Below are positions 1 through 11,136 of a DNA stretch of 64,000 nt, piece by piece; within the stretch, counting starts at the first letter, position 1; each line of letters begins with the position of its first letter. The stretch comes from Halichondria panicea. Lineage: Eukaryota; Porifera; Demospongiae; Suberitida; Halichondriidae. The notes beneath the pieces were generated by a model. That model did not search any database. It saw only the letters and a program-made list of their open reading frames with translations, and was not told where the DNA came from. The translations under genes were made by a program, and so were the position numbers. The stretch spans positions 6,699,682 through 6,763,681 of the forward strand of contig NC_087384.1 in the NCBI RefSeq assembly GCF_963675165.1, in the 5' to 3' direction.

Positions 1-1062
1 GTAATGATCGACCATGATTGCAGCTCGCTTCTCACTCTTGCAGCTACCAATGCAATAGCTAGCGTTCTAGTGCAGAGCTAACTACTAAGTAGAGTAGCAA
101 CACTCGGTGAACAAGTTTTGCTACGGACTCTTCTGAATGGCATTCCAAGTAAGCATAATTCGACAACGAAGCTTTATTTTGCAAATCCACAAATAGCATG
201 CCAAGAAAACATGACTAGAAGCCTATAGAAACTCTTACTTGCACTTCATTGATCCTTGAGCAGCTGAAATAGTCTACACACACAGTCTACACACACACAC
301 ACACAAACACACTACCGTATACCTCGCTTGCGCATGCGCACCGAGGCATAATCGTTGATAAATCATTTTTACAGCTGCTGTATATAAGAGCAGCCCCACC
401 CCCTTAGTGTTTGTGATGATCAACTTATTCTTCACTACATCAGAATTCATTGATAACATAGAAAAAACAACAACGAATTGGATATGTATAATTATTAGCG
501 ACATATAATAATGAAGAGCACCCACTTGTAGCCGAATTACAAAAACAATCGTTGTTAATTGGCTGCAGTATACGTACGTTCATCATGCATACTAGGTCTA
601 TATCTCTTAGGAAATGTACTTGTTGGTTGGTTGGTGTCACTCCATTAGTAGTAGAAAAGTACCTCACTCTCTGAAAGAGACATTTGGAGTTAGCTCTAAT
701 TAAGTTGTTTGACATTTTTTGATTGGGCCAAAATTTGATGAAATGCAGATTTAATATTAACATGCAGTCTCCAACCACAAAACACATACTTCTCAGTTAT
801 TAAAGCAGACAGACATTTCAATGCACAGACAAATATAAAACAGCAACACAATCAATAGAACATACACAACTGGATATTATATGGTGAGAATCTAAATTGA
901 AAAACCTAGCTACACAAGAGTCATCATGAATGAAGATAACTATAATGGAATGTATTATACAAAAACAGAGCCTAAAAGTGTGCAGATGGCTGAGACAGTT
1001 AGCCGCAATCAGTACGTCTACAGTGAAGAGAGGAGGGGTGTGGTTAAGTGTGTGAAGTTCAA
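1..1062. other. 3' flank of the CLIP-like gene, no gene recognised
   Basis: I see no convincing exon here. The stretch would hold the 3' UTR of the minus-strand CLIP-like gene and intergenic DNA. A short CA run lies near 279-306. At about 313-352 there is a segment built around the palindrome GCGCATGCGC, followed by CGAGGCATAAT. The same core recurs near 60049, so this may be a dispersed short repeat. The ORFs in this stretch are short and show no domain. Confidence 0.5.
313..352. repeat. Short element with GCGCATGCGC palindrome core
   Basis: A perfect 10-bp palindrome, GCGCATGCGC, is flanked by CTCGCTT and ACCGAGGC, giving an imperfect inverted repeat (GCCTCG / CGAGGC). The core reappears near 60049, and a GCCTCGAGGC palindrome occurs in the long spacers of the array. 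It is either a small dispersed repeat or a protein-binding site; sequence alone does not decide. Confidence 0.4.
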
Positions 1063-4000
1063 TTAGGGATAGAAGTAACTTACAGCTTCAAATTCGCATT
1101 CATCTGTTGAATGGCCAAACACTGTGCGAGTGTGTGCATGGTTAGAATGTGTATAAGCGAACTGCACAATGACATCACTGATGATGGAATATGATAAGGG
1201 TCTCAGAGGTTACATATACCATGCCTAGTATAGAGAGAGAGCAGTCTGTCTGTCTGCCCTCTCACCAACTTCAGGGCAATGTGGGTAGAAGAATGCACAA
1301 AAGAGCATGTATGTCAAGTATTTCCCAGAGGGAGTACATACATGTACACATGCATATCTAGGGTTCAAACCACAAATGAATTATAAAATGGAATGCTTTG
1401 ATATTGCTTAATACAAATTCAGCACAGGCATGCAGCAGGAGTCTATCCATAGACCCCTATATAGGTGGACGTACAAGTTCAGTACACCCAGTCCCAGTGC
1501 ATATATACAGTGCACATACACACACAGCTGAACACACAAGGGAAGGGTGGACCTACTTTCACAGTTGACACAGTAGGGCCTGTCTGATCCCCCGGGGGCC
1601 CTCACCCCGTGATGAGTGGAGGGGGGTGGGGAGTCAGAGCCGGCCTGGAGCGGACAATCGTCAGTATCGTGCTGGTCAAACACATCACATATATCACAGA
1701 AAAGGCGGGGAGGGGGAAGTCCCTGTAGTATGTCATCATCGTCCTCCATATACCTAAAGTACACATGTGGAAATATGAAGAACATAGACTATGTACGTAC
1801 ATGCATGTATGAGTTATTGCAATAATAGTATAATTATATTGGTATCCACTCACTCCTCCCCTGTATCCAGTGGTCCGTGAAGGCCGGACATTGCCTCTGC
1901 TGTCTCTAACTTTCTCTGAAGGTCAGCTATCACAGAGTTCAGGAAGTCAATCTAAGAACCACAAACAAACAAATAAAACAAAGTCAAACAAGCTACACTG
2001 TGAATTGCACACAGCCACTTAAAAACATAATAATTTTAATAGAGTCCACTCATTACCTGTTGTTGTAGATCGAGGTTATTTTGTTCGTATTCATCGAGTG
2101 CAGACCTCGCCTCCGCTAGTTGAGTGGTCAGTGTCTCATCTGAGGGAGGGGGTGGGGTGAGGTGGTATAAACACATATATACGCAGGCTATAGCTTACTG
2201 TTTACAGCTCCAGCTGAGCGTCTGGCAGGACTCTTCTGCAGTGATAATTAAAAGTTAGTTATTAGAATTACAAATTGTGAACATGCATAAAGTGAACAGT
2301 TTCCCTGGCAACTGTGGTACACCACAAAACCTGGCTGAAGTGTAATACTAATAAGTACACACATCTAGAGCTACCTTCTCCTGAGCCTTCTCCAGTTGTA
2401 TGGTCAGCTCTTTGACTCTCTCCTCCAGTAGAAGCTTCTCCTCCTCCAGGATGGCATGGTCAGTCTGTGAGGGAAGGGGAGGGGCCAGATAAATAGTAGC
2501 TTTACAAGCCCCTGTACTGTAACGAGAAAACCCTATAGCTTATAATTATTGACCTTGTAGCCTTACAATTTAAGCCTTTGTAGGGGAACAATAAACCACT
2601 AGCTGTAATAGATCAACCTTGTAGCGTTACAATGGCTTGTACTGTATCGTGAAATTCCTCAACCTTGCTATACACAAACGCTTGTACTGGGGAAACCCCC
2701 TAGCTGAATCAGCCTTGTAGAATTTAATATTTAATCCACTCACCTTTCCTTGACTTGCTTTGAGGTCTTCAGTGAGTGTTCGTATCTCCTCCCTGGCCTG
2801 AACCAGTTGTCCCTCTCTCTCTCCCAGCACACCCTCGGCTGACTCAAGACGCTCTGACACCACTGTAGCATCCTGCTCTAGTGTAGCACATCTGTATAGG
2901 GACGGGAGGCAATAATGACAATAGTTCACTTCTACTAGATAAAAAAACATACTTTTGAACATACGGTAAGGATCGTTACAGTTACTTATACATTACGTAC
3001 TTGACTGAATATGCAAATTATTGTATATTCAATATGCATACATTATTATATAGCAATGCAACAGCATATGAAACAGCTACAATTTGTATATGAAAGTAAA
3101 AACTATCAATGCAACAGCAGAGAGTTATACACGTACACAAGTAAATCTATTCAAGGCACTGTGAAGCAGACAAGCAAGTACTTCACTACAGTCATGTATA
3201 AGTAACTATAACGATCCTTACCGCATGTTCAACTCTTCCATCTGATAGTTGAGTTCATCTATCTCGGCCTGTGCCCTCTCCAGGGACAGCTGTACTTCGT
3301 CTTTGTCTTTCTCACTCGTGTCTAATCTCTCCGTCAACTCCTGGGCTTGTTGGAGGGCGGAGTCTCGCTCTGAGCAGGCATGTTCTATCCTGCCCCTCAG
3401 CTCAGCACCACTATCACCAGCTTCTTCACTGCATGCAGGGAGGAAGGACATCGTCACACTATTAGATAGACATTACAAAGGGCTACAAAATGCATTTTTA
3501 ATTGTGCTGGTACACTATCAAATCTGACCTACGTGTACCACACACAGTCTCACATTTGCTCTCTGAGTGATAGTTTCTCGTGCTCCCAATTGTCACGTGA
3601 TCTGCTTAGCTCTGACCTGAGCTCCTCCATCTCACTCAGTGCATCAGTCAACTAGCGGAGAAGGGTATTTATTAATCTGTACTAGCTAACAATCTGTTTT
3701 GCTACGAAGTGGATGACACAGTGACCTTGTAGTATTAACATTTGCAGAAACAACAACTGTACAGTAACCTCGCCTGAAGTAATTTAGTTCTGATAGTCAA
3801 ATAACGTTAATTTTAGAAAGCTTAGAAAGAGGCCTTTTAGATGATGTGTTAAGCCTGTTTTCGACAAAATACAATGGGCTATATAGCCCATGGTCTTTTC
3901 CTGAAAATGGGAAATTATGGCCTGTTCCAAATTTGAGATTTAAGCATACCATCTAAACAGGCTCCTTCTAAGCTTTCATAGATTTTGGACCATCAGAACT

Positions 4001-6448
4001 CTAGTTACAGAAAGTAAGGAGACCTGTACATGTATATACCTGTACATGCACGTATTGAGGCTGACCTCTATGTTGGTGTTCTCAAACTTTGAGTTGAGCT
4101 CTTGAGAGTTGAGAATGGCCTCCTGTCTGTCGCTCTGTATCTTTGCCAACTGGTGCATCACTTCGTCCCTCTCGCCCACCAGCTATAGGGGTGGGTACTA
4201 CAGTAACAACTCGTGAATACTGCAGCCCAAGGCCTTCTTATAATACATGTACAGCCAACTCACATAATAAGGGGCCATCCATTCTTGCAGTTAAAAACAA
4301 ACTACAGCATAGGACATCATTTTGAACCACTACTGTTAGTACTAGCTACTACTGCCCTACAAAACTCTGTGAGACTCTTAGGCAGCAGCATACAAAACAC
4401 TACTGACACTAAATGCACAGTACTTAATAAATCTTACCTTTTCGTTTTCAGTTTGTAGAGCTTGCTGCTGCCCCAGTAGCTGGTCCCTCTCTGCTAGCAG
4501 CTCACCACGCTGTCGGCTCAACTCAGTCTGCTCACTGGAGGAGGTGGCACTGGCATCCATTAGCCTATCACACTCAGCAATGGCTCTGTCTCTCTCCACC
4601 ATCAATCTCTCTGACTCTGACTGAAGACGAGACTTCTCGTTGGAGAGCTGCTCACGGCCTTGACTCAGTTGTCTGTGTGTGTGTAAAGTGGTAAGCTACA
4701 TATAGGCACATGCAATGGAAGACATGAACTGAGAATTAGCCTAAGCAAGCTAATGTATGCTCATTACCTACCTGACTTGACTGTCGAGTGTACTAAGCTC
4801 GTTGTTCCGCTCCTCCAATAAAGCCTCGTGCTGATTGCATAGTTCCATAGCATCCTTGAGGTCAGCATGTGTTCGCTGGAGCTCATCACTAATGTCCGCT
4901 ACAAGGAGAGGGGGTACACGTAGTACAGTGTATGATCAGGGGGGTATAAAAGCAGCCATGTCTAGTGGGTAAAGGTCATCAGTATAGGCCGCTATAAATG
5001 GTACAGTACATTGACATACTTTGGTAAGTACATATTCTTTCTAACAATCGAGGAAAAATGTGAATGGCATGGTAATAATGATGCAACAAAAACATAAGTA
5101 CTAGCTCTTAATTACAATAGCTATGCGTGTGTATAGTTACATGTACATCAGTTAGTGATAGCCATGCAGAGACACTTACTCGCTGCCACACTGGTCTGTG
5201 TGATCTCTCTCTCCAGACTGGAGGCTCTCTGGCTCTCCTGAGCTAGCTGCTCCTGGAGGAGGGACAGTTGAGTGTCCTGCTGTGTCTGGTTGGATTGCAT
5301 AGTCTCCAGCTGGGAGGACAGGCTACTGTTGAGGGCATGGAGCTCCTCGAATTTGCTGCAGGGGAAAACCAAGAAGATGTCATATTATATGTATTACTAG
5401 TACAGTCTTATTTTTATACAGTATACATAATAGTACATGTAGTTTCAATCTCTTTGAACGGCCATATATTAATATTAGTTCCATTGCTCCAATTACGTTA
5501 ATTTTGAAAGCTTACAATGAGTTTGTTAATTAGATAGTGTACGTCTATTTTTAATTAGCCTTTATTGTAGCCTGTTTTCGACAAAATAAATTTATACCAT
5601 GGCCGAAAATGGGAAATTATGACCCGTTCCAAATTTAGGATTTGAGCATGCCATCTGAACGGGCTCCTTCTAAGCTTTCATAAAATCATAAAATCGTTGA
5701 ATTTGGATCACTAGAACTCTAGTACTATCAAAATACAAAATACCCAGGGTTAAAATGAACATAACCCGCCCCCCCCCCCCCCACAGACACACCTCTCCTT
5801 GTCCCTGAGCTGGTCCTGCATGAACGTCAGCTGTTGAGATGAGTCTCCGGACATGTGAGACAACTGACTCATCTGTTCCTCCAGCGATGCCTTTTGCTGA
5901 GTCAGCAACTTGCACTGGTCCTCAGTACCCTTCAGAGATTGTTGGAGATCTGTAGAGAAAAAATTTACATAATTTACACAGGCATGCGGATGTTAGCAAA
6001 CCCAACACACCAGGGACAACACTATTTAGTCTGGCTGGCACACTCTTACTGTACGTATTAGTCTAGCTGGCACACTTTAGTCTAGCAGGCCACACTCTTA
6101 CTCTACCCACCCACCTGCCACTCTGTTCCTGACACTACCCAGCTCTAGTCTGACATTGACCACCTCCTCTTCCCTCTGAGATACAGTCAGACCTAACTCC
6201 TCCCCCCTCTCAACTGCAGCAGTCCTCTCACCATCCTGCAGCAAGCACAATAATAACATTTATACCAGCAGTAAATATAGTCATGCATAAATAGCTTAGA
6301 TACAGTGAACTTGTCTATCAAGGTAGGTCAGCATGTGTATTACAGCCAGGTTAGTAAGCCTATATAATTATGTATGGCATCTGTTTTGACCTAGCTATAC
6401 GTATAAGCAGGCCACCTCTTTATTATAGCCACTGTTGGTTGACCATGG

Positions 6449-6533
<85 letters not shown>

Positions 6534-8465
6534 CACTCACCAGTTTGCTAACTGCCTCCAGTTGTGTGGCCAGCTCTCTCCTCTGATCCTCCAGCTCAGT
6601 TTGTGTCTGTATCAGCTGTGAGCGAAGTGTCTCTGTCTCCTCAGTGGAACCACTGCTTAGTTGTTGAGCTTGCTATAGGAGGGGGGGGAGGGGGGGACGT
6701 AACACATGATTGTACATGTATGCTATTAACTGTGCGAGAAATACAAAGCTATACGGCAATTATATGCGTTTTATACATGTAGTAGTACCTTGGGGTGGCC
6801 TATGACATGCATGAGATGCATGCTTATGAAGATCTGGGAATGAACAAGCTCTACAAACCTGTAGTTGGGCCTCCAGGTCCTTCACTCTCTGCTGCTCCCC
6901 CTCTAGCTGTGTGGCTAGGGAGGCCAGTCTCTCTTGACTGCTCTCATCATTCGGCTGCATCAGTTGAGCCTCCAGGTCCTTCACTCTCTGCTTCTCCCCC
7001 TCTAGCTGTGTGGCCAGGGAGGCCAGTCTCTCTTGACTGCTCTCATCATTCGGCTGCATCAGTTGAGCCTCCAGGTCCTTCACTCTCTGCTTCTCTCCCT
7101 CTAGCTGTGTGGCCAGGGAGGCCAGTCTCTCTTGACTGGTTTCAGCTGTTTGCTCCAACTGGTCCCCACTGATCACACCCAACTCCAGCAGCTGAAACTG
7201 GAGGTCCTCCACTTGCCTATATATAAGAGGGAAGGAGGGGGGGTACAAAATAAGTGTGAGTACATGCAGTGACAGTAACAGTAGTGTATTGCATTACAAT
7301 AAATCATACACTAACTAATACACTGTATGTACTGTACACAATATGAGTGAAGCAAATTGAAGAGTGTTCTTTAGGAACTTAAAATATTAAGGCATCCTCT
7401 GTGAAAGTAATGGATGTACCACAAAGCCATACCTTCATCCTCCATAATGTGTATAGCATAATTCACTACGGAAGCTACACGGTCACATGAGATCTACGTA
7501 CCCCCACCAACCACACCCCCTCACCTTGTGAGCTTAGTGACCTCCTCCTGATGTTTGTTTCTCTCGACAACAAGCTCTCCCTTCAGTTCAGTGACGTTCT
7601 CCTCGCGTTGTTGAAGGAGGCGAGATAGACTGGCCGCAGTGGACCCAGCCAGGGTCGACACTCGGTGCTCCTGAGGGGTTAATGTGGGGGGAACAGAAGG
7701 GTTAATTGATACACAATAGCTGTGTTGATAAGATAAGCCAAACCTTTGATAATAAGAGTTCTAACGGATTTTACTGCACATGCATGAAGTAGTTGTGGCT
7801 GTTTGTTGAGAGGTATCTTCTAGGAAAGGTTTCGACCTACTGGCAGTTACCTTTAATACCTACTATGTACTTGGATTATATATAGCCCATGGTCCAAGGC
7901 TGAAAAATGACAAATTATGGCCCCAACCAAATCTTGGATTCAAACACATCATTTGAAAGGTATCTTTCTAAGCTTTCAGAAAATCATAAAATGTTTGACA
8001 TTGGACAAACGGTAGTAAAGTTATGGCTGTTGAAAGATGTTCAACTACAACCCCCCCCCCCTCCCAGCTTAATAGTTCGGGTACTCTTTCAGTCACCATA
8101 ACTTGAATTCCGTGGATCCAATTTCAATGATTTTCTGATTTTCTGAAAGCTTAGAAAGAGACCTTTCAAATGGTACCATCAATGTTTATATTTGAGAGAT
8201 AAAAGTATTTGCCAATTTAGCCGTACCATGAATAATAGCCCATGGTCCAAGGTCGAAAAATGACAAATTATGACCCCAACCAAATTGTGGATTGAAACAC
8301 ATCATTGGAAAGGTCTCTTTCTAAGCTTTCAGAAAATCATTATATTTTTGAAATTGGATCGATGATACTAAAGTTATGGCTGCCAAAAGATCTTCAACTA
8401 CATGTACCTGCTGTAAACCGTGTAATCAATGGCTCTCCCAAACACATTTGTAAATACTGTACACA

Positions 8466-8528
<63 letters not shown>

Positions 8529-10724
8529 ACACACACACACACACACCCACACACTGTACTCACCTGTACACCGAATGAGCTGGATGAGTCGCTGCGTTGT
8601 TTGGGGAGGCCCCTAGCAACCCTGATAGTGCCAGGGGGCGAGGGCATGCTCATGAGAAGAGGAGGTGGAGTGGGGGACTTGGAGGGAAGCGATGCACTTG
8701 ACATTGTAGACACTGCAGTGGGGGGGGGGGTCATCAGTGTGTATGTGTGTGTGCAATGTGGGGGGTCTGTAGTAAGCTATTACTGGTAACAGGTAACCAT
8801 ATCAAGTACAGCTAGATTATTGGAAACCCGTATAAAGTGGCAACTAGCTGACACACACACAACAATAGAAGGCATGTACACACTAGGGTTACTGTGAACA
8901 CACACACATATTTATTCATCGATTGCAACTGTTAGAACCATGTCAGGAATGCAGTGAGAGCTGAGGTGTGTCACTAGCTAGCCAAGGTCAAGTCAATACA
9001 ACAAAGACAAGCTGTTATGATGATGATTCAACACTGGTAGGCATGTCCAAAATTAGAGCAGTACAAAAGATCCCCGGGCCAACAAATGCTTTAATTTGGT
9101 AGTCTCTGCATACCCCATACTCAACAACAAATTAAAACTACTGTACACATGTATAGTGTATATGGCTGTGTGTCAGTACTCACTGCTGTCTGATGCAGTG
9201 GCCAGCTTCTCAATTTTCGGTAAGGGAGCAAATATCCCGTGTTTAGGAGCACATTGAAAGTATCTGCACAGAATGATAGCATCACATGTGTGGTGGTTTG
9301 TTTGCACAGAGCGGACATTTGAACACTGTTTTCAGACAATGCATACAATGTACACGAACAGGAAGACGACCATAAATTCATATTCAATACTAAGAGGCTC
9401 GATCCAGTGACAAGCTTACATATGACTACTTAGTACATAGCATACAACATTTACAAGTTCCTCTTAGCTTTTCTTAAGCTCTGACCTGAGCTCCTCCATC
9501 TCACTCAGTGCATCAGGCCTATTTCTTATATATTATATATAGCCCATGCTTTTTTTCTTCATAAAATGGACAATTTGGGCCTCACACACACACACACCTT
9601 TTCCCGGACACAGCTCCATCATTCTTGCCCAACGAGTCAGGTAACTCCACCCCTGCCCAGATCCCCTTGGCAAACTCTGTAGGCCCCAAGTAACGCAGTC
9701 TTCCCTCTTTCACACCTCCCACTAGAACATGGTCGCCCAACTTGAGCTTATCCTGTAGAGCCTTGAGATCCACGGCCGTCGGTTGAAGAGGTCGAGTATT
9801 TCGTTCTTGTGATACAGGATCTCGAGGTATACTACGAACACTAACTTGAGGAGAAGGCGCTGAAGGAGTGGGTGTCGTATTGTCGACGTTTTCCGCATGG
9901 TATAGTTTTTGAGGTCGCGTGAAGAGACCATAATTCGGAGGGCAATCGAAATATTGTACGCCATTCACTCGACCGTTGTTTTTTCCGTCAGGTTCGTCCA
10001 AAATTACCCCCGCCCACATACCACGAGCAAATTGTGTTTCTCCAATAAAGCCAACCATTCCTAGTTTGTCTCCGTCCACTACAACACGATCGCCGATCTT
10101 AAACGAACCACTAGGGGGTGGAGCCAACCTCTGACCTTGTGGAGGGGGTGCTCTAGAGGCTGCCTTTTGTACAAGTTTCAATTTATCGGGTCTTGAAAAC
10201 AGACCTCGATTCGGTTCACACTGGAAATAAGACACGCCTTTTACAGATCCATCGTTTTTACCATCATAAGAGTCCAATATAACCCCAGCCCATACTCCAG
10301 GGGCAAACTGGGTGGGGCCAACAAACGCAACAACTCCAGGCTTGACCCCGGCCACTAGTACGCTGTCGCCAACTGATAGCTCAGCAGAGGAGTCTTGTGG
10401 AGGTCTGGCCACGGGAGGCAGCCGGGCCTGTGAGTGGGCGGGTGGGGGTTATAGAAAACTCATAGACTTTAAACATGCATATATTATACAGCTGTAAAAT
10501 ATTAAATATAGTTTTTGTTAGCTCACCTGAGCAGCGGGTTGTGGTCGTCTTTGTTGCCCTCCTGCAGGGACGGTACGAGTGGTGGGGGGCCCTTCTCTCT
10601 CCCCAGGGGGTCCTGGACTGGGTCTCACAGCCCCTCTACCCAGGGGGGATTTCATACCAGTACCCAGTGGGACGGGACGGACGAGCTTAGAGCCACCTCC
10701 TGGAGCTCTTAGTCGAGTGGACAT
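1063..10724 (-). CDS. CLIP1-like: CLIP-170-like microtubule plus-end protein, 22 exons, 1280 aa
   Basis: Cytoplasmic linker protein of growing microtubule plus ends. Exons, 5' to 3': 10724-10527, 10427-9598, 9263-9184, 8712-8564, 7670-7525, 7216-6859, 6672-6541, 6235-6115, 5949-5793, 5355-5180, 4898-4772, 4672-4438, 4182-4066, 3651-3554, 3428-3222, 2891-2744, 2464-2375, 2235-2199, 2139-2057, 1951-1854, 1753-1557, 1121-1063. All junctions are GT-AG and the lengths sum to 3843 nt (1281 codons). Three CAP-Gly domains lie at about 84-151, 175-241 and 295-363; their GKNDG or GKNNG motifs bind tubulin and EB tails in this family. A Ser/Pro-rich linker and a coiled coil (about 440-1190) follow. Two zinc knuckles close the protein: C1215-C1218-H1224-C1229 and C1257-C1260-H1265-C1270, with CLIP-170's CDIC and FGH signatures. 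Classical CLIP-170 has two CAP-Gly domains, so three with this tail is unusual. The C-terminus ends FYP, not ETF. Confidence 0.92.
3779..4008. repeat. Foldback (MITE-like) element, copy A
   Basis: This 230-bp element in a CLIP intron has imperfect terminal inverted repeats. The left arm begins GTAATTTAGTTCTGATAGTC and the right arm ends GACCATCAGAACTCTAGTTAC. An inner pair of AGCTTAGAAAG / CTTCTAAGCTTTC arms extends the hairpin. It has no coding capacity. Copies B, C and D in neighbouring introns share the inner arm. Confidence 0.65.
5475..5724. repeat. Foldback (MITE-like) element, copy B
   Basis: It shares the CCTGTTTTCGACAAAATA core and the GGGAAATTATG segment with copy A, at about the same length, in a different intron of the CLIP-like gene. 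The arms pair imperfectly (AATTTTGAAAGCTTAC against CTTCTAAGCTTTCATAAAAT). Confidence 0.6.
6450..6530. repeat. (CA)n microsatellite
   Basis: About 40 uninterrupted CA units lie in a CLIP-like intron, ending 10 bp before the donor end of the exon at 6541-6672. Long dinucleotide open frames here are artefacts. Confidence 0.95.
7870..8035. repeat. Foldback element, copy C (partial)
   Basis: This stretch matches the right half of copy D: AGCCCATGGTCCAAGG, then TGACAAATTATGG, then CTTTCTAAGCTTTCAGAAAATC, ending AAAGTTATGGCTG. I could not find a clear left arm. It sits head to tail with copy D in the same intron. Confidence 0.55.
8098..8380. repeat. Foldback (MITE-like) element, copy D, long arms
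   Basis: The best-preserved copy of the family. The left arm (CATAACTT, GGATCCAATTTCAA, TGATTTTCTGAAAGC, TTAGAAAGAGACCTTTC) is the reverse complement of the right arm (GAAAGGTCTCTTTCTAA, GCTTTCAGAAAATCA, TTGAAATTGGATC, AAAGTTATGG). The arms are about 70-75 bp around a loop holding AGCCCATGGTCC. Confidence 0.7.
8461..8555. repeat. (AC)n microsatellite, interrupted
   Basis: An AC tract with CCC and CG interruptions lies immediately downstream (minus-strand sense) of the exon at 8564-8712, inside the intron. Confidence 0.95.
9472..9516 (-). repeat. Intronic duplicate of part of a CLIP coiled-coil exon
   Basis: About 43 bp here (core CTCTGACCTGAGCTCCTCC, then ATCTCACTCAGTGCATCAG) match positions 3604-3648, the coding sequence of the exon 3651-3554. 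In minus sense it would read [15 protein letters not shown], but it has no splice acceptor of its own and lies between the exons at 9598-10427 and 9184-9263. It looks like a short templated insertion. Confidence 0.75.
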
Positions 10725-11136
10725 AGCTCTGTACTAGCTGTACGTGTGAGAGATACCAATTACCACTTGAGAATAATTTTTATTCTTCTAGACAATTAAC
10801 ACTTTAATATTGGAGCTAGCTAGCTTGTGTTTTATAGACTGTTTCTTGTACTGTACGTGTGAGCAGCATTAGCTATATATAGGAGGTAGGGTATATTGTA
10901 TGTCTATACACTTACATCTTTATATGGAGACTTTCTTGAGCAACGTTAATGTTATCATTTAATCAGCTAAATTGGTCGACCGCACACACACACAATAATG
11001 GTTTTTATAATTATGATGTCAGACTTTGTTGGGGGTGTGTCTGGTAGGTAGGTACAATAGCTATTTAATGTGCAAGGTCAGTCAGAAGTCACCCTACAGC
11101 TAGCTGGCTAGCTTGCTCTCACTGTTAATATAGGCT
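10725..11136. promoter_or_regulatory. Shared upstream interval of the CLIP-like and receptor-1 genes
   Basis: A 412-bp interval between two divergently transcribed start codons would have to hold both promoters and 5' UTRs unless upstream non-coding exons exist. It contains a CA run at about 10984-10994 and TATA-like AT-rich stretches (for example near 10876). No specific binding site can be called. Confidence 0.45.

Noticed and set aside
3837-5660. Intronic foldback segments as hidden CLIP exons
   Set aside because: The 22-exon model is already complete and divisible by three. These segments pair with themselves and recur elsewhere as repeats.
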